64,000 nt of DNA from Engraulis encrasicolus (taxonomy: Eukaryota > Chordata > Actinopteri > Clupeiformes > Engraulidae), in assembly GCF_034702125.1 (NCBI RefSeq), contig NC_085868.1, positions 43,933,405 to 43,997,404 of the forward strand, written 5' to 3'. Of this stretch, positions 24,766-35,706 are shown in pieces. The notes beneath the pieces were generated by a model. It did no database searches. It saw only the letters and a program-made list of their open reading frames with translations, and had not been told where the DNA came from. Position 1 is the stretch's first letter, and every line of letters begins with the position of its first letter. Position numbers and translations under genes: made by a program.

Positions 24766-25160
24766 TATTGTGGTAGCAGGTATCCTTTTTGGTGTGTTGC
24801 TTACTTGACATTTCAGGATTGTCTAATTATGCTCAACTAGAGTATTCTATGCACACTGGTTAATGTCCTATCATCCAGGAGATTATAATAATTCAATGGT
24901 AATAATATTGCACATACTGCAGAAACTTGAATTTCTCAGTGGTTATGGATAGTTTGGTTTATTAATACAAGAGAGCAGTGTGATGGACTGGTTCCATGCC
25001 ACAGTTGTCTCAGTCATGGTGAGGAATGGGAGGTGCCACAATAACATGGTAGCTACCTCTTTTGTGGTGATGAATGGAGGGGCGGGATCATGGTAGTGTG
25101 GGTAGGGTGACAGTAACTAACTGTGGTGTGGCCACAGTAAACAGTTACTACTGTGGAAGA

Positions 25161-26267
25161 TGGTAGGTTTAATCAATTTGGACTTAAGTACATTTAACTT
25201 AAACTTTTACATATAATGAGTATATACAACAGTTGAGGTCACAAAAGATTGTAAGTTTAATCATTCATAATTACTTAGTTTTTCTAGGGCAACCACTTTT
25301 CTGGGTTTTTGTAAGTAAACTCAACTTATAAGGTTTTACAGTGTGGGTGGTGCTAGGGGGGAAAGGTCTTACAGATTGTAAGGGCCCAAGCACTGACAGG
25401 GACCCCTAAGGAGGCCCTAAATTTGAATCTTTCATGGGGCCCAAAATCGCTGGCGACGCTCCTGGGAGTAAGTGTCACATTGTGTTGACTTATTTCCTTT
25501 GCACTGAGCAGTTATAATACAATATTACTGTCTTAGTATGTATTACTGTCTTAATATGTTACTTAACACTCTCTGCATTGTCCTAGCAATGTTGTTATGA
25601 TGTGGTTGAATCTTTTCACCAAGCAGTGAACAATCTTATCGATAAACTCATCTGTTTGATGACGTCTTACAATTCATCTGGAAAGCAAATTGTAAATACA
25701 TGTAAATATGTGAATTATTCAATGTGTTGATTGACTTTTACACGCCCCTGTCAAGCCCCGGGGAGAGTTAAACCACCACACCAGTTCGCAACTTTCTTTT
25801 TGATTAACCAAAACTTGCAAATTCTACCATGTTGCAACTAACGTTTCATCCATCTTGAACTCGGCCCTGGGGAAGATGACGACGTCTTATATTTACTGCA
25901 TACGAGTACGAGTCAGGCTTCTGATGTAGCGGTCAGATGAGGATGCGCTTGGCCTTACAAATGACGAGCCGCAGAGTAACCCCTTATAAGAAAATGAAAA
26001 TTTGCAAGCAGCATCCAGTAGTGCTAAGCGTTTAACCGTATGACCTTCATCAAATTTAATTTCCGACAGGAGACTTTATCAGGGGCCCTGGTGGAGCTCC
26101 ATGCATAATACACCATCGGCTAATAGGGTTCATGAGTTGTTTCGCAGCTGTGCTACGCTTTGATGAACTATGTGTGTGAACCCGATCAAATTGAAGCATG
26201 CAGATGCATCCAGCTAGGAGAGATGAATGATGGGAGGACAGATCTTGGCCGCATGGGTGATTTGGGG
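25161..26267. other. Non-coding; fragments of dispersed repeats
   Basis: The 25220-25340 stretch ends in AGGTTTTACAGTGT, typical of dispersed fish sequence. A GGGCCC-rich fragment at about 25365-25468 ends CTGGCGACGCTCCTG, like a MITE terminus, but its partner end was not found. Confidence 0.4.
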
Positions 26268-26275
26268 TACCTTGC

Positions 26276-26490
26276 CAGGGGCGTAGCAGCAAATTTTGGG
26301 GCCCTATTTACAATCATCTTCAATGGACCCCCCCCACCCCCCCGCCCCCGCCCCCCCCCCCCCCCCCGCCCCCGCCCCCGCCCCCGCCCCCGACATATAT
26401 TTTCATAAATCGGACTGTGTGTGGGCCCCCTATATATACATGGGGCCCTGGTGACTCAGTCACACTATAGCCCCCTTACCGACACCCCTG
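26276..26490. mobile_element. hAT MITE, family B, copy 1, with expanded C tract
   Basis: Starts CAGGGGCGTAGCAGCAAA and ends CCGACACCCCTG. Flanking 8-mers TACCTTGC (26268-26275) and TACCGTCC (26491-26498) match at 6 of 8. Relative to copy 2 (56799-56963), an internal C run has grown to about 65 bp of C and CG (26328-26392). Confidence 0.78.
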
Positions 26491-26498
26491 TACCGTCC

Positions 26499-27187
26499 TT
26501 ACCAAGGGACAACCACTCTATTGGCTGTTGGTGATTGTTGGCATCGCACTCTCGCAATACCAGGACGTTGCTAATCTCATAACCAAATGGTGCTTTGTTG
26601 TTGAGCTGCATAGTGTTTATTATGGCCAGTGGTAATCTCTATATCTCAGTAATCTGTCAGTTTGTCCACTGGAGTAATTGGCCGTAAATCTGAGCCGCGG
26701 GGAAAGGTTAATTACAGTGGCATTATTAAGGCCATTAGGGATCTATTAAAATGCCATAATGGTCCAACACACACAGTTATGTTTTGGTTGTTATAAAAAT
26801 GAGCAATATGTTACAATGTGTTTAGGAAACTAAATAGGAAAGATTCCACTACATTCAAATATGATCTGCTGCATGCAATCTCTAATAGTTACTATCAATT
26901 CACTTACACTTAAATTCACATTTTTAATTGGATAATGCTGACCTGTAAATGAAGAGCTTCATTGTCAAATGACTTAAATGCCATTTTATTACTCATTGCA
27001 TTTTATCATTGAAAATGACTGTTCAGATGTCCTTTCATCTACTGTATGTGTATATTCTTGCCATTCAAATATTTTAAACACATAGGCCTACATTTTATAG
27101 CCTACCTACTGTATACAATGTGGATTTTACAATCCAATGCAATGCAATGCCCAATACAAAATGTTCCAAAATGTATGCAATGAAGCT
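26499..27187. other. Unique non-coding; candidate conserved element
   Basis: Positions about 26640-26765 are free of repeats and contain TTAATTACAGTGGCATTATT and a GCCGCGG word, a composition reminiscent of conserved homeodomain-bound enhancers. This is a visual impression only; nothing coding is seen. Confidence 0.25.
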
Positions 27188-27196
27188 CTTCAGATG

Positions 27197-27306
27197 TAGC
27201 CTGGTTGTCACAGACGGTGCGTTTGGGACGTTTGTGTAGCTCTCCACAGCTCTCCACCAGGGGGCTCTAGAGCTACACACACGCACCGTCAGCGAGAGCC
27301 AGGCTA
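27197..27306. mobile_element. 110-bp palindromic MITE with 9-bp target-site duplication
   Basis: TAGCCTGG...CCAGGCTA termini. The arms extend imperfectly through GACGGTGCG and GTGTAGCTCT. CTTCAGATG flanks it on both sides (27188-27196 and 27307-27315). A 9-bp duplication suggests a Mutator-like origin, although 8-bp hAT with a chance match cannot be excluded. Confidence 0.82.
27254..27267 (+). promoter_or_regulatory. CTCF-core-like motif at the centre of the palindromic MITE
   Basis: CCACCAGGGGGCTC matches the core of the vertebrate CTCF consensus (CCACNAGRKGGC) closely. Binding is not shown by sequence alone. Confidence 0.45.
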
Positions 27307-27315
27307 CTTCAGATG

Positions 27316-29401
27316 TTCTCTGAAATGCAATAATGCTATTATTGTTGCAGAAATAATAATGCCCAATTGATTGTGCTGCAATGGCTACAGAGGAGAATGG
27401 TTTGGTTATTTCTCAAACTCACTCACTCACTCACACAATGATGAAAAAAAGATCCAGCAGACATCTTGAAATAAAAGCTAGGAAGTGGATGCCATCAGCC
27501 ACTTGACCTGCGAGGTGCATGTATCTTTACTGTGTAGGATTGTGGCCAGAGTAGGCATGCTGCTCACTGAAATTGTGCTATCTGCCAAATTTGACCTTTT
27601 CATGAATATTTACTAAATAATAAACTAAATTTACTAGAATGACCAGTAAGGGTTGAATATAAAAAGTATATTTCTGGAAATTTAATGGAGAAGTCATAAT
27701 GAATTTGATGGTCATGGTTAAGTCTTCATGAAAAAGGTAACATTTTTGAATGGGCAGCATGAACTCTGGAAATAAACTACTAAAAAGTGCACAGTGGACT
27801 TTAAAAAAAATTGCCCTTATCCCCCCTATCACTGTTGAATAGGCCCCCTAACCCACTTACCACAATGTTAAACTAACGGCAAGGCTGTCATAACACCCAT
27901 GTGCCATCCTCTTATGCGCAGAATGTACAGAATGTACATCCCTCTGATATCCCATGTCCATGTCTCATCCCAGTTCAACCATGTTTACACTCAATATGAC
28001 TCTCCCTGATGCCCTGGTGGTCTTCTTTTGGGTGTATATAAAGTACATGGGTGCATTTTTATCCTCTAAACTGAGTGAATGTCCTTCTCTGACAGCAGTT
28101 GGTCTTCAGTGTCTTGGTAGCTGACTGGGAATTCAAGTGTTTTACTGAATCTGACTGTGAAAAGGCCCTCTGCTGTTCCTCCATCAGTTGCTACTCTGGG
28201 GCCTGAAGGTGTTAATGAGCCTAAAGTGTTGCCAGGTCTGCACAGCTGTTATCACACCAAATGTGTTGCCAGATCTGCACAGCTGTTATCACACTTGGGA
28301 CTTGTGCTACCGATGGCTGAGAGGATAAGCCACATACTGAGAGGGCTCGAAAAAAGACAACTGAAGTCTGGAAAAACAAACTATATAGTGACAGTTTTTG
28401 TGGTACTGAAATTATTTGCCCAAATATTCCAAAAGTCTTTGTGCGGCACTTTATCAGATCGCTCAGTTACCCGCACAGACAGAAGCCTTTTAAGGGGCCA
28501 CATCATTATCAGTGGATTGGCGTAGTGTGAGCGGTGTTTTAATGGTGTGCACCTCTTTATAGTTGCTGTTCCAAGTTTGCTGTGATTCCCACGTAGTGTA
28601 TCTGCCACAGCAATAAACCACGGCCATTATGGTGTGCAGCTGTGGAGGCGTCTCCGACATTAAAAAGGGACAAATGAGACAGAAAGGAATAGAATACTGT
28701 TTGATGAGATTTTTAGAGAGAAAAAGAGTATTTCTGAGGATACACGCAACACAATGCAATCCTCAGTAACCTCAACATCCCCACTGCACTTACTGTCAGT
28801 CAGTCCATCTTAGACTTTCTCTATCTGCTTGTAACATGAATGATTATGCACCCAGTTCAATTCATTTTGAATTTATGCATCACAGGCAACCATGTACTAC
28901 GTCGATGGAAGTGGAAATGTAATTGCATGAGTGTGTGCGTGGTCGTAGAGGAGTAGATTATGGTCTGTTTATCATCACAGGCTAATTTTAACTCCTTTGC
29001 CTCTGCCAGCGGACTACGTTGCCCAATTATCTGCTGTGTCAGAAGGCTACAAAGCATTGGAAATTTTGATTATGGCTGCTGTGATTTGAATATAATTAAA
29101 ATCCTGCCTTCAGTCTGACCCTCATCATAATGTGTGTGCTCTCTTTATTGCACTTTTTAAAAATTATTTTCAGTGATGTGATTTTTAATTGCAAATTGAT
29201 TATACGTAACGCTACTCCTTCCCCCTTCCTCCCAATGTCATGTAGGGTCATCATTTCATGATGTATCCAGTCCTTGGCAGGCAAGCTTGCGGTTCTGAGC
29301 AGGGGTGTAGTGGCCATGGTACGTGGGGGTACACAGTCCAGTCCACCCACTTCTCCTGGGGTGAGGCTTTTTATATTAAAAATGTGTGAATACAAAAAGG
29401 G
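27316..29401. other. Unique non-coding DNA; small tandem duplication
   Basis: A 32-bp sequence beginning GTGTTGCCAGRTCTGCACAG is duplicated at 28226 and 28263 (period 37 bp). It inflates a 122-codon frame at 28157-28525 that matches no known family. Stretches about 28860-29060 look unique and moderately structured, but I cannot assign a function. Confidence 0.4.
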
Positions 29402-29409
29402 GGTTGACA

Positions 29410-29585
29410 CAGTGGTGTAGTCTACGTAGAACGCAGGTATACGCAGTATACCCGCTTCAACATTTCAGGGATTTCAAATTGATTGATCCATTATTTAGAA
29501 TAGCACAAAAAGATACAGTATACCCACCTCAGAAAATGCTCAAATACACAGTATAGCCACCACAAAAAAGTAGACTACACCACTG
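29410..29585. mobile_element. hAT MITE, family C, copy 2, 176 bp
   Basis: Terminal inverted repeats CAGTGGTGTAGTCTAC and GTAGACTACACCACTG are exact. Exact 8-bp duplications GGTTGACA lie at 29402-29409 and 29586-29593. The interior carries repeated AGTATACCCACC-like words. Confidence 0.9.
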
Positions 29586-29593
29586 GGTTGACA

Positions 29594-30387
29594 TGATGAG
29601 TTGCCTAATTAATTGATGACGTCACAAATTGCATACCCCACTTTAAAAATCTCCACTACACTACTAGTCTTTAGTCAGATGCAAAATAATACAGTAACCT
29701 TTGACCATTGTGTGAAGCAGAACTTCAGGAAAGTAAATGGTCAACTTTTTGTTGTTGTTGTGGGTTTATGTATTAATGTACACAACATAGGTTGCTTCCT
29801 ACATAATTTCCTCCAGGAGATGTGCCTTTAATCACCAAACTGACTGCAATATCAATATGCTGAAGAATTTATCAGCAGCTATTTTAAATCTGAAGATTTT
29901 TCCGCATTAGTATCCAGGGCACCATCCCTAACCAGACAGGCTGAGATTGGCAAGGAAATATTTCACTCTTAAAATATATCCCTGCAAAGATGCAATTTCC
30001 ATAATCTCCTAAGGGGGATCATTATCATGTTTTATTTATTGATGCACCCCTCCTTTCGCATTTAATAAAATCATGGCGGTTTCTCCACATAGCCTATACA
30101 TATTTGGGAGGAAAACTATTATATATTAAATTCATCCTACTACTATTTACAAAGGTCAGTACAAATTATGGGACAATATTAAATCTTTTACATGATGGAA
30201 TTCTAATCTGCAAAGACATGGTATGCTTATGGACAGCAGTTTTCCTGAACCCTTAAAGTGCGTTCACTATTTTCAGGTTATCAACTGAACAGTACAAAAA
30301 ATATTTAATCCACACATATAAAATAGACATACGGTTTACTAGGTCATGGATTCAGCATTCTTTGTCCTCCTGAGGGCATATTGCCCC
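29594..30387. other. Non-coding, no recognised feature
   Basis: AT-rich sequence, with short frames only. Confidence 0.4.
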
Positions 30388-30570
30388 AGACTCTTTTTTA
30401 AAAAAAGATTTGTTTTGGTCTTTTTCAACTTCAGTTTTGATAGGACAGTGTGAGAGATGGACAGGAAGCGAATAGGGAGAGAGGGAGGGGTTGGCAAAAG
30501 ACCCGAGCCGGGAATCAAACCCAGGTTAGCTGCATGCAAGTGCCCTACTGGTTGGCAACGGTGGCAACTG
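30388..30570 (-). mobile_element. Probable tRNA-derived SINE, minus strand
   Basis: GGAATCAAACC at 30511-30521 is the reverse complement of a B-box-like GGTTTGATTCC. The block with GACAGTGTGAGAGATGGACA and GGGAGAGAGGGAGGGG is typical of an abundant fish repeat. The A-box is unclear. Confidence 0.5.
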
Positions 30571-30902
30571 GTGCATACCATGTCAATGTCCATGTGTCCA
30601 TGTTTGAATAACTCTTATAGTCTGTGAGAGGCCTAACAAAAGTTGTCTTTGTCTCTGGCCTCAGGATGTTTGAAACTCTCTTTCCACTAACTGTTGATTT
30701 GAAATTGCCTTTGACCCTTGCTATTGGATAAGATTAAAATTGCCTGTGAAATAATTTAATGTGACCTCACTTCCTGGGAGGCCTGTTTAAACCTGATACT
30801 GGCCATGTTAGGGTTTCCTCTAGGGTCTCATCTTTTCTGTACCTGCCCTGGTGTTAACGCCTCAGAGAGGGGGTTAGGGGGCCTGTGGATAGGCCTATTA
30901 GC

Positions 30903-30916
30903 CTTCTCTCTCTCTG

Positions 30917-31002
<86 letters not shown>
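30903..31002. repeat. (CT)n microsatellite
   Basis: CT dinucleotides with CTGT interruptions in the first third. Confidence 0.95.
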
Positions 31003-31006
<4 letters not shown>

Positions 31007-31103
31007 AAGCCCTAAAACCCTGCTTTCTGAATGTCAACTGCTGAACTGCACTAGAAGTCTTAAATATTAATAAGTAGTAAAAGCCAGTTACTATCACTCC
31101 CTT

Positions 31104-31137
31104 AGAATAGAATAGAATAGAATAGTATAGAATAATA
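31104..31137. repeat. Short (TAGAA)n repeat
   Basis: About six AGAAT units, the last ones degenerate. Confidence 0.85.
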
Positions 31138-31878
31138 TACTGTAATAGGCCGTCTCTGATAGAGCTACATAAAACAATTACTGTATGCTATAAAAATGTA
31201 TATACAGTACAAACTTCAGGTAGGCTACACAAAGACAACAGGTGACTTAGATCTGTTCCAAATGCAAGTCCAACTTTACTTTCTGTCTTGTGTCTTTTGT
31301 GTTCACAATGGGCCAAAATAAGACCGACCGCATCTAACCAGCTTAACACCAGTGTAACCGATCTTGTCCTAGGGAGTGTAACGTGTACACTCCAACCTTC
31401 TGAAGTTTGATTAAGGAGCAGGTGCGTAGCAGTCCATCAACACGACCAGGATACATTTTTCTCGCTGTCCCCATGGCAACTGGAGCCTAAGTGCCCTTGA
31501 TGTGGAGCAGGCGGCAACAGAGAGAAAGCTCAAAAGGACCTTGCTGTCGCAGAGCCAAGCAACCCACAAAGCTGGCCCGCATGCCAACGCTGGTGCTGCT
31601 GCTGCTGTGAAATCCTTCCATAAGAAGTAGTTCAACACTGGGGTTGAAGGAGTGGAACCTCCCACCTACTGTAGGAACCACTCGGCATAAACCACAGCCC
31701 ACCATGTGGGCCTGAAACTGAATTTGCGTGGCAAGGCCTACAGTACACACTGACCCAATGAGATGAGCTCCTACAGCACTTGTTCCAGTTCGTAAGGACA
31801 GTTCTATGTAGGCATCAGTGAAACATCTCAACAGTTGTTCTGGATTTTGCAAAAAAAAAAAATTGAATTTATAATCAG
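31138..31878. other. Unrecognised 121-codon minus-strand frame in non-coding DNA
   Basis: Positions 31487-31852 are open on the minus strand for 121 codons without low complexity. I recognise no domain. The overlapping frame at 31411-31665 weakens the case for either one. It may be chance or a remnant. Confidence 0.2.
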
Positions 31879-32110
31879 CCGGGGCATCCGTGGCCTAGTG
31901 GTTAGAGAGTTGGTCTTTCAATCTAGGGGTTGCAGGTGCGAATCCCCCCTGACCTCTCCCTACATCTCCATCCATGGCTGATGTGCCCTTGAGCAAGGTA
32001 CCTAGCCCCACATTGCTCCAGGGACTGTAACCAATGCCCTGAAAAATAGTAGTTGTAAGTCGCTTTGAATAAATGAAGCGTCTGCTAAGTGCAATGTAAT
32101 GTAATGTAAT
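31879..32110 (+). mobile_element. tRNA-derived SINE with Pol III promoter and L2-like tail
   Basis: The A box TGGCCTAGTGG is at 31891-31901 and the B box GGTGCGAATCC at 31935-31945. A core with CCCCACATTGCTCCAGGGAC follows, then GTCGCTTTGAATAAATGAAG and CGTCTGCTAAGTGCAATG, an L2-type 3' tail, and finally (GTAAT)n at about 32094-32110. The tail implies mobilisation by an L2-group LINE. A diverged copy is at 22146-22343. Confidence 0.85.
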
Positions 32111-33622
32111 AACCTGGAATTTAAAATGGGGGAATTTAATGGATAGAATACACTGTAACCTAAATCAGCCCAAAAATAATAGAGGATTTATGACATATAG
32201 CTACATTCACACAGGACAGTGGTTTGTGCTTGACAGACACAGCGGCACAGGCTCAGTGAGACTGGACTGTGCTGTGGAGGGAGGGATGTCTTGAGGGGGA
32301 ATGTTTCTGCAGAAGGAAAGTAGGCCTACAGTATCTTAAGCCATATCTCATTTAATGCCAGCATAAACACCATTCTGTCAGAATGACACACTCTCAGCAT
32401 GACAGCCCCCAGGAAACCAAAACAAAACAAAGGCACAACAGAAAATATGTGCATTTCATACTTAATGGGGTTTGAAATGACCAGATTAAGAGACAGAACG
32501 TCCCAGCAGTCATGACGATTCTTCCATACATATTTTTCACGAAATCCCTTTATGCGCATGTTTATGTGCATATCTGAAAGGTTTCCTATTGTTCCATGTG
32601 CATATCTTTCCTCTGTCACCTGTGTGCAATCACATAATGCTGCATACCCACCATCCGCATACTGTATGCACCCACCTGATTGTTGTCACACACACAATCC
32701 AGTTCATTATGCAGTCGCCAAACATGTGCATTGCATTAGCTATTGCGTTTTGATTGCCTATTCTATTGCATCACCTTGGCTTGCTTTAGAAGTCTGCTGT
32801 ATGTTTGGGATGACACATGCATACACTGGTGCAATACAGCACCATCGTTTTTCAAGGGAGGAAGTTTGAAGGATTTTTACTAAAACTTGTTTCTATAAAA
32901 CACTTAAAATTCAAGGCTAATATGCTGCCACTGCACTATTGTTCACTGCTCGGAGGGTTGAATAAAATAAAATACCAAGTACAAGCACCAGTTTTTAATG
33001 TGTGAAGTTAGCTATGGGCAAGGCTGTGGTAGGAAATGTGTTGATGCTGGTGTACTATAAATGCTGAAAGGATACCGTGTCGACCAAAGTCACCCCTGTA
33101 TTCAGTGGTCAACCATATTTCCAATGTGGTAGGCCTATTTAGCTAGATACAACTTCACAGGAGAAGAACTGTGTCTTTTATGTAGGCTGTAAAGGTGGCA
33201 CAGAAAAAGAATGTGTCTTTAGGTTTGTGAATAATTTCCTTTTACAGTATGTTCCGTCATAGGGAGGTATATAATGTAATGAAAATGCATTAGTTGATTA
33301 GTTAATTGTTGGTTGTTTAATAGACCCTATCATTGGTGAGGAAGCATTATTTAAGTTCCCAATGCCAATTACAAACCACTCCTTGCTTCCTGATCCACTA
33401 TACACAGTTGTTTTAGGCATGTGTTTATTTTTGTAACCTATATATGCATATTATTTTTTATACTGCGGTACATGGTGCAGTGATTATGAACTCGGCTCAA
33501 TTTTACCAATGTCAACAACAGCTAGATTTCTATAAACAGCTGAGGAGAGGCTAGGCGATAGCTCCCAACTCCAATTCCTGACGTCTTCTTTTGCGTGACA
33601 CCAAGCAGACAGCTGGCCCCTG
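32111..33622. other. Unique non-coding DNA
   Basis: No repeat termini or convincing exons. The frame at 32552-32869 is cysteine/histidine-rich by chance composition. Confidence 0.4.
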
Positions 33623-33921
33623 ACGGTAGGGACACATAGGAGGCGACGCAAGGCGAAGCGAAGAGAGGCGAAATTCAACCGTCATCAGGTCGTCGCGGCG
33701 AATCAAATGGAATGGAACAGTTATGTTGTTGATTTGATTGGGCCGTGGCAGGCGAATTCGCTCCTTATTTGCATAACAGTAAACTTTCTTTAATAATTTC
33801 GCTTCGCTTCGCTCCTGTTCGCTTGCTGTCGCTTGCCATCGCCTCGCGATCGCTTGCCTTCGCCTCTCTCATAGGAATGAATGGCAAAGTTCGCAAATTC
33901 GCGTGTATGTGTCCCTACCGT
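33623..33921. mobile_element. 299-bp terminal-inverted-repeat element with TTCGC/CGCTTGC words
   Basis: ACGGTAGGGACACATA at 33623-33638 is an exact inverted repeat of 33906-33921. The interior has opposing arrays: GGCGAMG words near the left end and TTCGCTTCGC/TCGCTTGC words near 33800-33865. That makes it partly self-complementary and unusually CpG-rich. No matching target-site duplication was found. Confidence 0.72.
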
Positions 33922-34100
33922 GAGACAACTGCCACGCGAGTGAACGCTGGGCTGCTTTTGTGTATTCAGTGTCAAGATGCGATAGTACATTTAAATTGAA
34001 AGCATCGCTGCACTGCTTTATGTGGCATGTGCAGCAGCGTACCTGAGTGTGTCTGTGAAATGACTCGTCCGGTGCAGCTTAAATCGAACTGTGCCGCATG

Positions 34101-34730
34101 CTAGGCTGGACTGGTCAGGACAGTCATCAGGGGCCGATGCTGTAGATTTTTTTTTTTACTTGTCTCACATTTTCCTTCAGAGACCGGCCCACGTTTTAGA
34201 TAGGGTGGCCCCCCTTTTTTATCCTTAATATACAGTGGACTGAGCCCATCATAATTGTAGTATGGTGGTGGGGCTGGTCTATGGCAAAAATGCCCGTGCC
34301 TGTTTGTGGCAGGGGGTCAGGATTTGGCTGATTAGCTTCGCCGATTGGCAAGGGACTTCCTCTTTGCAATTCCACCACCACTTCGCTCAAAGAGGGTGGA
34401 CACGATTGGTGGGTGCGCGAGTTTAGTGTTGGGCACACATACCTATACAGGTGTGGTTGGGCACCTCCATGCATCCAATGCCTGTCTTCCATATATCATT
34501 CTGGTCAATCGTAAGTCAGTCATTAACGTGGCACGTAATTGGCTGAGTAAACTGGTGGTGGAAATGACTCTTTGAAGCTGAAAAGTTCTCATCTTTGAAG
34601 GTGAAATTAATTCAATTTTGGCTGAATTCGCTAGCCTAGCATTTCCCATTGAAATGACTGGAGGCTGGACTTATTCACTCTCTCCAGTTCTTATACTATC
34701 TGCATGGTTTGTGTTCCCAGTCCAGCCCTG
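34101..34730. mobile_element. hAT MITE, family D, 630 bp
   Basis: Starts CTAGGCTGGACTGG and ends CCAGTCCAGCCCTG. Exact 8-bp duplications GCCGCATG lie at 34093-34100 and 34731-34738. It includes GGGCC-rich blocks shared with the partial copy at 35707. No transposase frame. Confidence 0.86.
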
Positions 34731-34919
34731 GCCGCATGTGTCACTCTCTCTCAATACGCCAAGGAGGGGAGGATAGCGTGAAATACTGGCAGCACACTAT
34801 ACACCAGTGGTTCTCAACCTGTTTTGGAGCAATCGCCCTTGACCTCATCATAGGCCTGCCAACAACCCTCTTATGATAAAAAAAACTATAATAGACTAAT
34901 GCCCTCTCTCATTTGCAAT

Positions 34920-35361
34920 GGTGACCGGTCGTTTAGGCCTTCTTCGTTTAGGCAAGAGTTGCCTAGGCCACCCTGCCGTCGTTTAGGCCACCAGAGGTGC
35001 CGGTTAGGTCAGTGGAGCTGCCGTTTAGGCCACTTGAGCTGCCGTTTAGGCCAGCTTTTTACTATTATTGTACATTATTATAAGACAGAGGGTTAGGGCT
35101 AGGGGTTATGATTTTAGGGTTAGGGTGTGGATGTGGGTTTGGGTTAGGGTGTGGGTGTGGGTTAGGGTTAGGGTGTGGGTTAGGGGTTAGGGTTGGTGTG
35201 ATTGGTGTTTGTACAATAATAAAAAGATGGCTTAAACGGCAGCTCAAGTGGCCTAAACGGCAGCTCCAGTGGCCTAACCGGCACCTCTGGTGGCCTAAAC
35301 GACTGCAGGGTGGCCTAGATGACTCTTGCCTAAACGAAAAAGGCCTAAACAACCCCTAACC
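34920..35361. mobile_element. Foldback element with 21-bp arm repeats and telomere-like core
   Basis: Two ~145-bp arms (about 34928-35075 and 35210-35354) are inverted repeats, roughly 90% or more identical. Each arm contains tandem 21-bp units with the shared word CCGTTTAGGCCAC. The outer ends pair as GGTGACCGGTCGTTTAGG and GGTTAGGGGTTGTTTAGG. TTTGCAAT (34912-34919) and TTTGCAAC (35362-35369) flank it, a 7-of-8 target-site duplication. The interior is TTAGGG/GTGTGG-rich (35076-35209). No coding capacity. The architecture resembles Foldback/Galileo-type elements; the family is unknown to me. Confidence 0.8.
35076..35209 (+). repeat. Degenerate telomere-like core (TTAGGG with GTGTGG)
   Basis: About 134 bp with repeated GGGTTAGGG words and GTGTGGGT variants, between the foldback arms. 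It is G-rich on the plus strand and could form G-quadruplexes. It is not a chromosome end. Confidence 0.8.
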
Positions 35362-35465
35362 TTTGCAACTCATCACCCCCTCTCTCCGTTGTCTCGTTAT
35401 CCATGCCCCCCAAGGGCTCCCTGAGGGTGGGTGTAGAACCCCTGTTGACAAACACTGCTATACCC

Positions 35466-35706
35466 AGATGGAGAAAGAGTACCACACGTGTCTACATGGA
35501 AAGAGAGAAGACATAGCGGTAGTGATGAGAATTGTGTTGTTGTTGCATAATGGTAACCATTTATTATTTATTTTTCATTGTATTATTTTTTGCTGCTTGC
35601 TGCTGTCTGGTATATCTATCTGTGTCTTGTGTTTGGTGCCAGCGTTTGTACTGCAATCACAGTTAAAATACAATAAACAATGGAGTACGACTACTATCAC
35701 ATGCAC
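35466..35706. other. Short non-coding gap
   Basis: No recognised feature. Confidence 0.4.

Larger units (their letters stand above)
24300..25160 (+). repeat. Dispersed repeat family P, copy 1 (TATA box plus tandem array)
   Basis: Shares with 63180-64000, in the same order: a leader with CTCTGGTCACATGGT, a TATA box, GAGTTGCTTGCC-like sequence, a degenerate tandem array, and a downstream block with CAGTCATGGTGARSRATGGGAGG. The copies are clearly homologous but diverged. No open frame or terminal repeats were found, so the type of element is unknown. A solo LTR or the 5' end of a larger retroelement are possible. Confidence 0.6.
34805..35457. mobile_element. hAT MITE (CAGTGGTTCTCAA type) carrying a nested foldback element
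   Basis: Left end CAGTGGTTCTCAACCTG, right end GTTGACAAACACTG. Flanking CTATACAC (34797-34804) and CTATACCC (35458-35465) match at 7 of 8. The inner 34920-35361 segment is a separate insertion. A second copy of this MITE type is at 40055-40261. Confidence 0.8.

Noticed and set aside
28157..28525. 122-codon open frame
   Set aside because: Lengthened by a 37-bp tandem duplication; no similarity to known proteins.
31487..31852. 121-codon minus-strand frame as a host gene
   Set aside because: Not low complexity, but overlapped by another frame and without splice or family evidence; kept only as an unrecognised feature.
31891..31945. tRNA-like A and B boxes
   Set aside because: They belong to a SINE with an L2-like tail. 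The sequence does not form a complete cloverleaf tRNA gene.
35076..35209. True telomere or chromosome end
   Set aside because: The repeats are degenerate, short and symmetrically bracketed by inverted arms inside a MITE.
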